A DNA stretch of 64,000 nucleotides from Lachnospiraceae bacterium (GTDB lineage: Bacteria; Bacillota; Clostridia; Lachnospirales; Lachnospiraceae). A program made the position numbers and the translations under genes. Where the stretch lies: positions 186,001-250,000 of the forward strand of contig CAJTCL010000002.1 in NCBI GenBank assembly GCA_910575005.1, in the 5' to 3' direction. The notes under the pieces were generated by a model. The model made no database searches and was not told the origin of the DNA. It saw only the letters and a list, made by a program, of their open reading frames with translations. Positions within the stretch are counted from its first letter, which is position 1. Every line of letters begins with the position of its first letter. This document shows positions 17,007 to 25,597 of this stretch, in pieces.

Positions 17007-17750
17007 ATGTCGTTGATATTGCAGGGGTTGTGCAAGCGTTTTGACAACAGTGAAAAAGATACCCTACATGAAATTGACTTGGAAGTAAAAAGCGGTGAAT
17101 TTGTCTGTATCGTTGGGGCTTCCGGCTGTGGTAAAAGTACACTTTTAAATTTAGTTGCAGGACTAGAACAGCCCACCAGTGGCAAAGTTTTGCTGGATGA
17201 CAAAGAGGTGAAAGGTCCAGGTTCTGACCGTACAGTAATGTTTCAGGAACATGGTCTATTCCCGTGGCTTTCGGTGGCGGAGAATGTGAAGTTTGGTATG
17301 AAGCTGGCTGGTGTATCGAAAGAACAACAGGAACAGAAGGCAAAGTATTATCTGGAAATGGTTAATCTTTGGGATTACAGAGATTATCCAATTCATCAGG
17401 TTTCTGGCGGTATGCGTCAGCGTACAGCATTGGCACGCTCTCTGACGATGGAATCCAAAGTACTTCTGATGGATGAGCCATTTTCAGCATTGGACAAGCA
17501 GACTTCCAATCGTCTGAGAGAAGAATTACAGCGTATCTGGATGGAGACAAAACAGACGATTCTCTTTATTACACACAGTGTGGAGGAGGCTGTTTATCTT
17601 GCAGATCGGGTTGTGGTGCTGTCGCCAAATACTGGAAAAGTAGCAGAAGTAGTAACCGTGGAACTTAAGCGTCCTAGACATGTCTACGCACCAGAGTTTG
17701 TAGAACTGCGTCATAAAATCTTAGAAGAAGTCAGAGGGGAGGCAGTGTAA
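17007..17750 (+). CDS. ABC importer ATPase, SsuB/TauB type
   Basis: 247 residues from ATG 17007, which has GGAGGAAAG upstream; the frame extends back to 16959 but with no ribosome-binding site. Walker A GASGCGKST, Q-loop MFQEHGLFPWL (the FPW after the Q-loop is typical of SsuB/NrtD), signature VSGGMRQRTALAR, Walker B VLLMDEPFSALD and H-loop ITHSVEEA are all present. It energises the importer in the cytoplasm. The stop overlaps the permease start (TAATG), consistent with translational coupling. Confidence 0.93.
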   Translation: MSLILQGLCKRFDNSEKDTLHEIDLEVKSGEFVCIVGASGCGKSTLLNLVAGLEQPTSGKVLLDDKEVKGPGSDRTVMFQEHGLFPWLSVAENVKFGMKLAGVSKEQQEQKAKYYLEMVNLWDYRDYPIHQVSGGMRQRTALARSLTMESKVLLMDEPFSALDKQTSNRLREELQRIWMETKQTILFITHSVEEAVYLADRVVVLSPNTGKVAEVVTVELKRPRHVYAPEFVELRHKILEEVRGEAV

Positions 17751-18514
17751 TGGGTTTTTTATTGTTTTTGGTGATATTGGTTGCAGCCTGGCAGAGCTGT
17801 TACTGGATCGGAGTAGATCTTTTGGGCTTGTGGAAGCCTTATGCAATGCCCTCTCCTGTGGGCGTGGCGCAGAGTTTTTTGCAGCTGTGTGAGGATGGAG
17901 AGTTATTTCAAGCGACTGCAAATTCACTGTTAAGAGGAATTAGTGGTTATGTGATAGCAGTGATCATTGGTGTGGCTCTGGGGCTTTTGATTAACCGTTC
18001 CCGTTATCTGCAGAAGAATTTAAAGCCTTTGGTGTTGGGAATCCAGACCTTGCCCAGTGTCTGTTGGGTGCCCTTTTCGATTTTGTGGTTTGGGCTTTCC
18101 ACGCAGGCCATTTTATTTGTAGTAGTGATGGGCGCCGCTTTCAGTATTGCCATTTCCGTGGACAATGCCATTAAAAATGTGCAGCCAATCTATACCAAGG
18201 CAGCGCTGACATTGGGGGCAACTAAAAAACAGCTTTATCTGCATGTGATTTTGCCGGCCTGTCTGCCAGAGCTGGTGACAGGTATGAAACAAGGCTGGTC
18301 TTTTGCCTGGCGTGCACTGATGGCAGGTGAGGTAATGACGACTTCTATCGGTCTTGGACAGACATTGATTATGGGCCGAGATTTGGCGGACATCAACCAG
18401 GTTATGCTGGTCATGCTGGTCATTGTTTTGGTTGGGATTATCATTGATAAATGTATTTTCTCCGTCGCGGAACAGCGTATCTTAAAGAAACGCGGATTGA
18501 CAGGCGGGAATTAA
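17750..18514 (+). CDS. ABC importer permease, SsuC/TauC type
   Basis: 254 residues, ATG 17750 overlapping the ATPase stop. Five or six membrane helices. The EAA loop, AALTLGATKKQLYLHVILPACLPELV, contacts the ATPase. ISGYVIAVIIGVALGLLI and GIQTLPSVCWVPFSILWFG are family signatures, as is the SFAWRALMAGEVMTT stretch. It forms the membrane channel with the two preceding proteins. No clear terminator follows; the 140 bp after it contain only a short hairpin before the MITE-like element at 18653. Confidence 0.93.
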   Translation: MGFLLFLVILVAAWQSCYWIGVDLLGLWKPYAMPSPVGVAQSFLQLCEDGELFQATANSLLRGISGYVIAVIIGVALGLLINRSRYLQKNLKPLVLGIQTLPSVCWVPFSILWFGLSTQAILFVVVMGAAFSIAISVDNAIKNVQPIYTKAALTLGATKKQLYLHVILPACLPELVTGMKQGWSFAWRALMAGEVMTTSIGLGQTLIMGRDLADINQVMLVMLVIVLVGIIIDKCIFSVAEQRILKKRGLTGGN

Positions 18515-18652
18515 AATTTAAGAAGCATAAAACACTGATCTTCATCCGTTAAAGCAACGGACAGCCCTTTGACAAAAACTGGTAACTCCAATAAACTTCA
18601 GGCAACAATCCAATATATTTTTTAAACAGAAATTGGAATCATTTTAGAATAT

Positions 18653-18764
18653 TTTGAGTTTCCCCATTTTGCAATTCATAGTATAAAGATGTTTATGCAG
18701 CCAAAGGCAGCAAAACCTTTTGACACTAAAAGATCGGCTGTTATAAAAAATGGGGAAACTCAAA
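18653..18764. mobile_element. MITE-like element, copy 1 (112 bp)
   Basis: Begins TTTGAGTTTCCCCATTTT and ends with its perfect 18-bp reverse complement. The internal sequence is about 90% identical to copy 2 at 19136. It has no ORF. The flanks (TAGAAT on both sides, offset by a few bases) suggest a degraded target duplication. Its right end lies 12 bp before the -35 element of the small RNA at 18811. Confidence 0.85.
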
Positions 18765-18775
18765 TAGAATGTATA

Positions 18776-18804
18776 TTGTAATTATGAATTACATATGCTA
18801 TAAT
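18776..18804 (+). promoter_or_regulatory. Promoter of the antitoxin-like RNA
   Basis: TTGTAA at 18776-18781, exactly 17 bp, then TATAAT at 18799-18804. The -10 and following bases are identical to those at 12167. Confidence 0.75.
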
Positions 18805-18810
18805 GCCAAT

Positions 18811-18882
18811 AGGCAAAACGAAGTGAGTGCTTCCATATAGCACAACAAAAAGCCCCAGTGTTCCAGCACAGGGGCTTTTCTA
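18811..18882 (+). ncRNA. Putative type I antitoxin RNA
   Basis: About 70 nt from the promoter at 18776-18804 to a terminator with arms 18848-18856 and 18871-18879 and a T-run. Bases 18815-18844 repeat, with 26 matches, the plus-strand sequence 19000-19030 that covers the start codon of the 29-residue peptide on the minus strand. The RNA can therefore pair with that mRNA (26 Watson-Crick plus 2 G-U pairs) across the AUG. The two transcripts also converge on a shared bidirectional terminator, so their 3' ends overlap. Confidence 0.7.
18848..18882. terminator. Bidirectional terminator shared by toxin mRNA and antitoxin RNA
   Basis: AAAAGCCCC at 18848-18856 pairs with GGGGCTTTT at 18871-18879. 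T-runs are present on both strands. Confidence 0.75.
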
Positions 18883-18931
18883 TTCCCAATTTTGGCAATG
18901 GCAGGGTTTAGAGCCATAGGCTAGTTACCGA

Positions 18932-19021
18932 CTATTTCTTGTCGCTGTCTAACCATTTGATGATGTAGTGGCAAGCTACACCAGCCGTAACAGCGACCAA
19001 AAACGAAGCGAGTATATCCAT
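18932..19021 (-). CDS. 29-residue hydrophobic peptide, putative type I toxin
   Basis: ATG at 19021-19019 on the minus strand with AAAGGGGG about 10 nt upstream; stop at 18934-18932. The peptide begins MDILASFLVAVTAGVACHYI and continues IKWLDSDKK: one membrane-spanning helix followed by Trp and a charged, Lys-ending tail. This is the layout of small membrane-acting toxins of type I systems in Clostridia and Bacilli. It is too short for usual gene finders. An extended -10 (TGaTATACT) lies at 19074-19069. An antisense-like RNA complementary to its start region is encoded at 18811. Toxicity is inferred from architecture; a regulatory membrane peptide is the alternative. Confidence 0.75.
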   Translation of the reverse strand: MDILASFLVAVTAGVACHYIIKWLDSDKK

Positions 19022-19068
19022 GATAGCACACCCCCTTTCTGTACCAATCTAGGGGCGGTAACGAAAAG

Positions 19069-19076
19069 AGTATATC
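19069..19076 (-). promoter_or_regulatory. Extended -10 promoter of the small toxin gene
   Basis: Read on the minus strand, TG-A-TATACT precedes a leader of about 40 nt and a strong ribosome-binding site. No good -35 is present. Confidence 0.45.
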
Positions 19077-19135
19077 ACAATTTGACAGAATTCGCTATGT
19101 ATTTGGGATTTTTCACGACGAACACATGAGTAAAT

Positions 19136-19244
19136 TTTGAGTTTCCCCATTTTGCAATTCATAGTACCAAGATGTTTATGCGGCCAAAGGCAGCAAAACC
19201 TTTTGACACTAAAAGATCGGCTGTTATAAAAAATGAAGCTCAAA
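19136..19244. mobile_element. MITE-like element, copy 2 (109 bp) with intact target duplication
   Basis: Begins TTTGAGTTTCCCCATTTT and ends CTCAAA. It is flanked by a perfect 10-bp direct repeat ATGAGTAAAT (19126-19135 and 19245-19254), the signature of transposition. Its right end has diverged from that of copy 1. Both copies have the same orientation and enclose the toxin/antitoxin unit. Confidence 0.88.
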
Positions 19245-19305
19245 ATGAGTAAATAAATCGTAAACTATCTTTTTTCTGGTAAGATAAAAAAGGATGATTT
19301 ACATA

Positions 19306-19511
19306 ATGGAAGAATTACTGGACTGGATGAAATATATTGAAGATGTGCGGCAGACAAGAAAGGTACGCAATAAGCTCAAGGATATACTGGTGATCGTTCT
19401 TTTTGCAACACTGGCTGATGCGGATGACTGGGTGGAGACAGCCATGTTTGCCGGAGTCTATCAGGATTATCTGCGTAAATAGATAGAACTGAAAAATGGA
19501 GTCCCAATAGA
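19306..19511 (+). pseudogene. ISAs1-type transposase, N-terminal remnant with nonsense codon
   Basis: From ATG 19306 the frame reads MEELLDWMKYIEDVRQTRKV, then RNKLKDILVIVLFATLADADDW, which matches the N-terminal domain of ISAs1-family transposases (DPRQ...VRHKL-DIL-I-LCA-ICGAD-W pattern). A TAG at 19480-19482 interrupts it, but the same frame continues with IELKNGVP, another family motif, before homology ends. About 300 residues including the DDE catalytic domain are missing. It is 50 bp from MITE copy 2; ISAs1 elements make 8-10 bp target duplications, matching that element. Confidence 0.7.
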
Positions 19512-19632
19512 GTTAGAAAGAAGATTGGAAGGCAAAGAAAATATAGAGGAGGGATTGAAGAGGGAACTTAGAGAAGAAACCAGGTTAGATGTTATTTTTA
19601 AGGAGATTTCATGGGAAGATCTATGCTTGTAA
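19512..19632 (+). pseudogene. NUDIX hydrolase fragment
   Basis: Directly after the transposase remnant the frame reads ERRLEGKENIEEGLKRELREE and then TRLDVIFKEI to TAA 19630-19632. REL-REET is the core of the Nudix box, but the spacing from the upstream Gly is about four residues short and the final Gly is Arg. There is no start codon. It is a decayed C-terminal fragment, probably left by an insertion-deletion event. Confidence 0.55.
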
Positions 19633-19655
19633 ATTTCCCCAGGGTATTATATAAT
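19627..19655 (+). promoter_or_regulatory. Promoter of gltX
   Basis: TTGTAA at 19627-19632, 17-bp spacer, TATAAT at 19650-19655; the gltX start follows 62 bp later. The -35 overlaps the end of the NUDIX remnant. Confidence 0.7.
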
Positions 19656-19717
19656 AGGCAGAAACTGGCACAATGAATATTGAGTCATTCGATCAGGATA
19701 GAAAAAGGAGAATTATC

Positions 19718-21190
19718 ATGAGTAAAGTACGAACAAGATACGCGCCAAGCCCGACTGGAAAAATGCATGTGGGGAATTTGCGCTCTGCACTGTATGAATT
19801 TTTGATTGCCAAACATGCTGGCGGAGATTTTATGTTGCGGATTGAAGATACCGATCAAGAACGGTTTGTAGAAGGGGCTACGGAAATAATTTATCGCACA
19901 CTGCAGGAAGCTGGATTAGCACATGATGAAGGGCCAGACAAAGATGGCGGATTTGGCCCCTATGTCCAGAGTGAGCGCATGAAGAGCGGCATCTATATGA
20001 AATATGCCAAGGAGCTGGTGGAGCGCGGTGAAGCCTATTATTGTTTTTGTGATAAGGAACGCCTGGAATCCTTGAAAACTGAGATTGTGGAAGGCAAAGA
20101 GATTATGATGTATGATAAGCATTGTTTATCTCTGTCCAAGGAGGAAGTGGAGGCAAATCTGGCGGCTGGCAAACCTTTTGTAATTCGTCAGAATATCCCC
20201 ACAGAGGGAATCACTACGTTCCATGATGAGCTGTATGGGGATATCAGTGTGGAAAATGCAGAGCTGGATGACATGATTTTGATCAAGTCTGACGGTTATC
20301 CCACCTATAATTTTGCCAATGTCGTCGATGACCATACCATGAATATTACCCACGTAGTGCGCGGCAATGAATACTTGTCTTCAGCGCCCAAATATCAGCG
20401 CCTCTATGATGCATTTGGCTGGGAATCTCCAGTTTATATTCATTTGCCATTGATTACCGATGAAAATCATAAGAAGCTCTCTAAGCGCAGCGGACATGCT
20501 TCTTTTGAGGACTTACTGGAGCAGGGATTTCTGTCGGAGGCAGTAGTAAATTATATTGCACTTTTGGGTTGGAGCCCGGAGGAAAATCGCGAGATCTTTA
20601 CCTTAGAGGAATTGATTGAGAAATTTGATTATCATAGAATCAGCAAATCTCCGGCTGTGTTTGATATTGTTAAGCTGAAATGGATGAATGGAGAATATCT
20701 CAAAGCGATGGAGTTTGATCAGTTTTATCAGCTGGCAGAACCATATCTTACAAAATGTCTGACCAAAGACTATGATTTAAAGAAGATTGCGGCGATGGTC
20801 AAGACACGAATCGAGATTTTTCCAGATATTGCAGAACATGTGGATTTCTTTGAGGTGGTGCCTGAATATGACTGTGCTATGTATAAGCATAAGAAGATGA
20901 AGACCACACCGGAATCTTCTCTGGAGGTATTGAGAGAACTGCTTCCGATCTTAGAAGCACAGGAAGACTATTCCAATGACGCCTTGTATGAAGCGCTCTG
21001 TAAGTATGTGGCGGACAAGGGCTGCAAAAATGGTTATGTGATGTGGCCGGTGCGCACCGCAGTATCAGGAAAGCAGATGACTCCTGGCGGTGCAACAGAG
21101 CTTATGGAAGTACTGGGCAAAGAGGAATCCTTGGCTAGAATCCAGGCAGCAATTACAAAATTAGAAACAGATAAGGAATCATCTCTATGA
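19718..21190 (+). CDS. gltX: Glutamyl-tRNA synthetase
   Basis: 490 residues from ATG 19718 after AAAGGAG. Class I signatures: [20 protein letters not shown] (HIGH-type) near the N-terminus, [11 protein letters not shown], and KLSKRSG (KMSKS-type) near 255. It charges tRNA-Glu. Because a GlnRS gene is also present (36298), this enzyme need not misacylate tRNA-Gln. The stop overlaps the next gene by ATGA, so the helicase is translationally coupled, an unusual partner. Confidence 0.96.
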   Translation: MSKVRTRYAPSPTGKMHVGNLRSALYEFLIAKHAGGDFMLRIEDTDQERFVEGATEIIYRTLQEAGLAHDEGPDKDGGFGPYVQSERMKSGIYMKYAKELVERGEAYYCFCDKERLESLKTEIVEGKEIMMYDKHCLSLSKEEVEANLAAGKPFVIRQNIPTEGITTFHDELYGDISVENAELDDMILIKSDGYPTYNFANVVDDHTMNITHVVRGNEYLSSAPKYQRLYDAFGWESPVYIHLPLITDENHKKLSKRSGHASFEDLLEQGFLSEAVVNYIALLGWSPEENREIFTLEELIEKFDYHRISKSPAVFDIVKLKWMNGEYLKAMEFDQFYQLAEPYLTKCLTKDYDLKKIAAMVKTRIEIFPDIAEHVDFFEVVPEYDCAMYKHKKMKTTPESSLEVLRELLPILEAQEDYSNDALYEALCKYVADKGCKNGYVMWPVRTAVSGKQMTPGGATELMEVLGKEESLARIQAAITKLETDKESSL

Positions 21191-23070
21191 GTTTTAATCA
21201 GTCTCAGACAGAGGCAATCGGACATATGACCGGACCAATGATGGTATTGGCCGGTCCAGGTTCCGGTAAGACCACTGTAATCACAGAACGAACCAAAAAT
21301 CTGGTGCTTCATCATGGCGTCGATCCCTCACGAATTCTCGTAATCACTTTTACAAAAGCAGCGGCACTGGAAATGAAAGAGCGTTTCTTGCGTTTGATGG
21401 GCGGCAGAAAATATCCCATTACTTTCGGGACTTTTCATGCGGTCTTTTTTCAGATCTTAAAATATGCCTATGGATTTCACAGCGGAAATATTGCCAGAGA
21501 AGAACAACGTCAACAGTTTATGAGGGAGATTATTCAGGGACTGCATCTGGAATATGAAGATGAAAATGAATTTATCGGGGAACTTTTGGGGGAAATTGGT
21601 ATGGTAAAAAATACTGGAATCCCTCTGGAACATTATTATCCCAAAAATTGTGCCAAGGAAATTTTTGAAAAGGTTTATCAGTTATATGATGATAAGATGC
21701 GCAGTAAGCGTCTGATTGATTTTGACGATATGTTAGTCTATTGTTATGAGCTGTTTGATCAGCGCAAGGATATATTGTCGGCTTGGCAGCGCAAGTTTGA
21801 ATATATTTTAATTGATGAGTTTCAAGATATCAATAAAGTTCAGTTTGATATTATTAAAATGCTGGCCCTGCCAGAGAATAATCTATTTATCGTCGGGGAT
21901 GACGACCAGTCAATTTATCGTTTTCGAGGGGCAAAACCAGAGCTGATGCTGGGTTTTGAAAAGTCATATCCAGATGTCAGAAGAGTGCTTTTGGACGTCA
22001 ATTACCGTTCGCCGAGAGAGATTGTGGAGACCTCTCTGCGCCTGATTTCCCACAATACACAACGGTTTGATAAGAAAATATATGCCAATGAGGAATCTGT
22101 AAATCAAAAATTAAAGCAGAAAGCAGAAAAACAAAAGATAAGACCATCCAATCACGTGCATTACAATCTCTGGGAGAGCCAGCAGCAGGAAGGGAAGAAC
22201 ATTATTGAACAGATTTTGCAGTCTTGTCGTAAGGGTTACACTTACAATGACTGTGCAGTACTGTTTCGCACCAATACACAACCGCGGTTGTTTATGTCTC
22301 AGCTTATGGCATACAATATTCCTTTTCGTACCAGAGATAATATTCCCAATCTCTATGAACACTGGATTACCCGCGATATTTTAACTTATATTCGTCTGGC
22401 GCAGGGCAGCCGCACACGCAAAGATATGCTGAAAATTATGAATCGCCCCAATCGTTATATTACCAGGGAAAGCTTAGAGGAGGAGACAGTAGCTTTTGAC
22501 GTCTGGGCAGATTATTTTTATCAGAAAAAACAGCACTGGGTGGCGGAGCGCATTGAGCAGTTGGAAGCGGATCTGCGGGTCATAAGCCGCATAGGGCCAT
22601 TTGCAGCCATCAATTATATCCGTATGGGAATAGGTTACGAGACGTTTCTGCAAGAATATGCCGAATATCGTAGAATCAACGCTGACAATTTGCTGGAAAT
22701 TTTGGACGAACTGCAGGACGGTGCCAAGGAATTTCCCACCTATGAGGCATGGTTTTCCCACATGGAGGAGTATACCAAGAAACTGCAAAATCAGAAAAAG
22801 CAGCAGGAGTTACTGACGGACTGCGTATCTTTAGCCACGTTTCACAGCGCCAAGGGGCTGGAATATCCGATCGTACATATTTTAGATGTCAATGAGGAGC
22901 TGATGCCCTATAAAAAAGCGATTTTAGATGCAGATATCCAGGAGGAACGGCGCATGTTTTATGTGGGGATCACTCGCGCCCGCGAGGAACTTCATATCCA
23001 CAGTGTCAAGAAATATAATGGCAGGGAACTAGATATTTCCAGATTTGTGGCAGAAATGCAAAAGGCTTGA
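21187..23070 (+). CDS. UvrD/PcrA-type ATP-dependent DNA helicase (superfamily 1A)
   Basis: 627 residues; ATG 21187 overlaps the gltX stop. Motif [11 protein letters not shown], Walker [10 protein letters not shown], Ia [13 protein letters not shown], Walker [11 protein letters not shown], motif [16 protein letters not shown], motif [11 protein letters not shown], motif [14 protein letters not shown] and motif [14 protein letters not shown] are all present in order. It unwinds DNA 3'-5' for repair or replication restart. It is about 100 residues shorter than PcrA and lacks the Tudor-like C-terminal tail, so it is a short UvrD-like paralogue rather than the main PcrA. Confidence 0.93.
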   Translation: MSFNQSQTEAIGHMTGPMMVLAGPGSGKTTVITERTKNLVLHHGVDPSRILVITFTKAAALEMKERFLRLMGGRKYPITFGTFHAVFFQILKYAYGFHSGNIAREEQRQQFMREIIQGLHLEYEDENEFIGELLGEIGMVKNTGIPLEHYYPKNCAKEIFEKVYQLYDDKMRSKRLIDFDDMLVYCYELFDQRKDILSAWQRKFEYILIDEFQDINKVQFDIIKMLALPENNLFIVGDDDQSIYRFRGAKPELMLGFEKSYPDVRRVLLDVNYRSPREIVETSLRLISHNTQRFDKKIYANEESVNQKLKQKAEKQKIRPSNHVHYNLWESQQQEGKNIIEQILQSCRKGYTYNDCAVLFRTNTQPRLFMSQLMAYNIPFRTRDNIPNLYEHWITRDILTYIRLAQGSRTRKDMLKIMNRPNRYITRESLEEETVAFDVWADYFYQKKQHWVAERIEQLEADLRVISRIGPFAAINYIRMGIGYETFLQEYAEYRRINADNLLEILDELQDGAKEFPTYEAWFSHMEEYTKKLQNQKKQQELLTDCVSLATFHSAKGLEYPIVHILDVNEELMPYKKAILDADIQEERRMFYVGITRAREELHIHSVKKYNGRELDISRFVAEMQKA

Positions 23071-23099
23071 GTTGATTAGGTATCAATGTTATACTGAGC

Positions 23100-23123
23100 A
23101 TATAATGTTTGACAGCATTATAT
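23100..23123. other. Hairpin between uvrD and the hydrogenase operon
   Basis: ATATAATG at 23100-23107 and CATTATAT at 23116-23123 form a perfect 8-bp inverted repeat around an 8-nt loop containing TTGACA. It could be a weak terminator or an operator over the hyd promoter; no T-run follows. Confidence 0.4.
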
Positions 23124-23203
23124 ACATAAGAATGTGCATAGACAACCATTGATTGCGCGGCAATTCATGGTGACAGAAAAGATATTTACAAGGAGGAGAA
23201 GGT

Positions 23204-23707
23204 TTGGGAACAAAGGAACAAAAAGTCTTAGATGAGATTTTGGAATCTCACGATTACGACCAGACAGCAGTGATTGCGATTATGCAGGATATTCAGAAAG
23301 TCTATCGTTATCTGCCGGAGGAAATGCTTTGCTATATTGCGAAAAAGTTACATTTAAGTGAGGCCAAGGTTTATGGGGTAGCAACATTTTATGAGAATTT
23401 TTCCTTGGAGCCGAAAGGAAAATATGTGATCAAGATTTGTGACGGGACTGCCTGCCATGTGCGGCAGTCCACAGCCATTTTGGAGGAGATTCGCAGTATT
23501 TTAGGGGTGACGGATGCAAAGCCTACCACGGAAGATATGATGTTTACGGTGGAGACGGTATCTTGTCTGGGCGCTTGTGGTCTGGCGCCTGTTTGTACCG
23601 TCAATGATGTGGTTCATCCGGCGATGAATCCAGAGAAGGCAAGAGCATTGATCAAAGAGCTGAAGGAGGGCGAAGCTGCCGGAGAGGAGACTGCAGATGA
23701 GAATTAA
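23204..23707 (+). CDS. hydC: NAD-linked [FeFe]-hydrogenase subunit, NuoE-like
   Basis: 167 residues from TTG 23204, supported by AAGGAGGAG just upstream. NuoE/24-kDa fold: AIMQDIQKVYRYLPEEML, VYGVATFYENFSLEPKGKY, then 2Fe-2S ligands in CDGTACHVR and CLGACGLAP. In trimeric bifurcating hydrogenases this small subunit (HydC/HndA) passes electrons between the flavin subunit and the hydrogenase. The stop overlaps the start of the NuoF-like gene. Confidence 0.92.
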   Translation: MGTKEQKVLDEILESHDYDQTAVIAIMQDIQKVYRYLPEEMLCYIAKKLHLSEAKVYGVATFYENFSLEPKGKYVIKICDGTACHVRQSTAILEEIRSILGVTDAKPTTEDMMFTVETVSCLGACGLAPVCTVNDVVHPAMNPEKARALIKELKEGEAAGEETADEN

Positions 23708-25586
23708 TACAAGGGAAGAGCTGGAAGCGAGAAGAAAAGAATATGCGGCATCCTTAGAGACACAGAGCAAACAGATTTTGATCTGTGCCGGAACAGGCTG
23801 CGTAGCTGGCGGTTCCTTGGATATCTATGCGAAAATGCAGGAAATTTTAATGGAACGAGGAATCAAATGTTCTCTGGTACTGGAAAAGGAACCGCATGAC
23901 CATAGTATTGGTTTGAAGAAATCAGGCTGTCATGGATTTTGTGAGATGGGTCCTTTACTTCGCATTGAGCCGGAAGGTATCTTATATGTCAAGGTAAAAG
24001 TGGAGGATTGTGAGGAGATTATCGAGCAGAGCATAGTTGGGGATCAGGTGATTGACCGTCTGGTCTATCATGACCAGGAGGGAAAGGCTTATGAGAAGCA
24101 GGATGATATTCCTTTTTATAAGCAGCAAACTCGTGTGGCTCTCGAAGATTGCGGCCGTATCAATGCAGAATCCATCAAAGAATACATAGCAGTGGGCGGT
24201 TACAGCGCTGTAGCGAAAGCTTTGTTTGATATGACGCCGCAGCAAGTTGTAGATGAAGTGTCAAAAGCTTGTCTGCGCGGACGCGGCGGCGGTGGTTTTC
24301 CAACCGGACGCAAATGGGCGCAGGTGTTGGCACAGAAGGAAGAGGTAAAATATATAGTCTGTAATGGGGACGAGGGAGATCCAGGCGCATTTATGGATCG
24401 TAGTATGATGGAGGGAGATCCGCATCGGGTGATTGAGGGTATGCTGATTGCCGGAATCGCCACAGGAGCACATTTTGGCTATATCTACGTGCGCGCAGAA
24501 TATCCGCTTGCTGTGGAACGTCTGCAAAATGCTATTGATAAAGCAGAAGAAAAAGGGCTGTTGGGAACCGATATTTTAGGCTCTGGTTTTGATTTTGAGC
24601 TTAAAATCAGCCAGGGCGCAGGAGCATTTGTCTGTGGGGAAGGTTCTGCGCTTACCGCTTCCATTGAGGGAAATCGTGGTATGCCCAGAGTAAAACCGCC
24701 CCGTACCGTGGAAAAAGGGCTGTTTGAGAAGCCTACGGTGCTTAATAATGTAGAGACTTACTGTAATGTGCCTCCAATTATCAGCAAAGGAGCAGCCTGG
24801 TATCAGTCGATTGGACCAGAAAATAATCATGGAACGAAAGCGTTTGCTTTGACAGGAAATGTTATGAATACAGGGTTGATTGAAGTGCCTATGGGGACTA
24901 CCTTGCGCAAAGTGATCTTCGATATTGGCGGCGGCGTCAAAGGCGGCGGTTTTAAAGCGGTACAGATTGGAGGTCCGTCTGGCGGCTGTCTGTGCATCAA
25001 TCCCAGCGAAGATCATTTGGATTTACATCTGGATTTTGATTCTTTGAAAAAAGTAGGCGCAATGATTGGAAGCGGCGGCTTGGTGGTGATGAATGACAAG
25101 AGCTGTATGGTGGAAGTGGCACGCTTTTTTATGAATTTCACCCAGAAAGAATCCTGTGGTAAATGTATTCCTTGTCGGGAAGGCACCAAACGGATGTTGG
25201 AACTTTTAAATGATATCTGTGAGGGTCGGGGGACAATGAATCATATTTTACTCTTGGAAGAACTGTCCTCGACGATTTCTGCAACAGCGCTGTGCGGGCT
25301 GGGTAAGACAGCGGCCTCTCCGGTGGTAAGTACCATGAAATATTTCCGAGAGGAATATATTTCTCATGTGGTAGAGAAAAAATGTCCTGCCGGTCAGTGT
25401 AAAGCGTTGGTGACACTTAAGATTGATCCAGAATTGTGTAAAGGCTGCAGCAAGTGTGCCAGAGTCTGTCCAGTGGGCGCTATTTCCGGTGAGATTAAGA
25501 AACCATTCACGATTGATACGAGTAAGTGTATTAAGTGCGGTGCCTGCAAAGAAGGCTGTAATTTCCACGCAATAAGAGAAGTGTAG
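23697..25586 (+). CDS. hydB: NAD-linked [FeFe]-hydrogenase flavin subunit, NuoF-like
   Basis: 629 residues; ATG 23697 overlaps hydC. Domains in order: thioredoxin-like 2Fe-2S domain (ICAGTGCVAGGS, GCHGFCEMGP; 1-110), FMN/NADH-binding core (GRGGGGFPTGRKW near 196, NGDEGDPGAFMDR, CGEGSALTASIEG), SLBB domain, 4Fe-4S site ESCGKCIPCREGT near 480, and a C-terminal two-cluster ferredoxin (CKGCSKCARVCPVG, CIKCGACKEGC). This is the HydB/HndC arrangement that oxidises NADH with ferredoxin as co-donor. Confidence 0.95.
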   Translation: MRINTREELEARRKEYAASLETQSKQILICAGTGCVAGGSLDIYAKMQEILMERGIKCSLVLEKEPHDHSIGLKKSGCHGFCEMGPLLRIEPEGILYVKVKVEDCEEIIEQSIVGDQVIDRLVYHDQEGKAYEKQDDIPFYKQQTRVALEDCGRINAESIKEYIAVGGYSAVAKALFDMTPQQVVDEVSKACLRGRGGGGFPTGRKWAQVLAQKEEVKYIVCNGDEGDPGAFMDRSMMEGDPHRVIEGMLIAGIATGAHFGYIYVRAEYPLAVERLQNAIDKAEEKGLLGTDILGSGFDFELKISQGAGAFVCGEGSALTASIEGNRGMPRVKPPRTVEKGLFEKPTVLNNVETYCNVPPIISKGAAWYQSIGPENNHGTKAFALTGNVMNTGLIEVPMGTTLRKVIFDIGGGVKGGGFKAVQIGGPSGGCLCINPSEDHLDLHLDFDSLKKVGAMIGSGGLVVMNDKSCMVEVARFFMNFTQKESCGKCIPCREGTKRMLELLNDICEGRGTMNHILLLEELSSTISATALCGLGKTAASPVVSTMKYFREEYISHVVEKKCPAGQCKALVTLKIDPELCKGCSKCARVCPVGAISGEIKKPFTIDTSKCIKCGACKEGCNFHAIREV

Positions 25587-25597
25587 GAGGAACGGAC

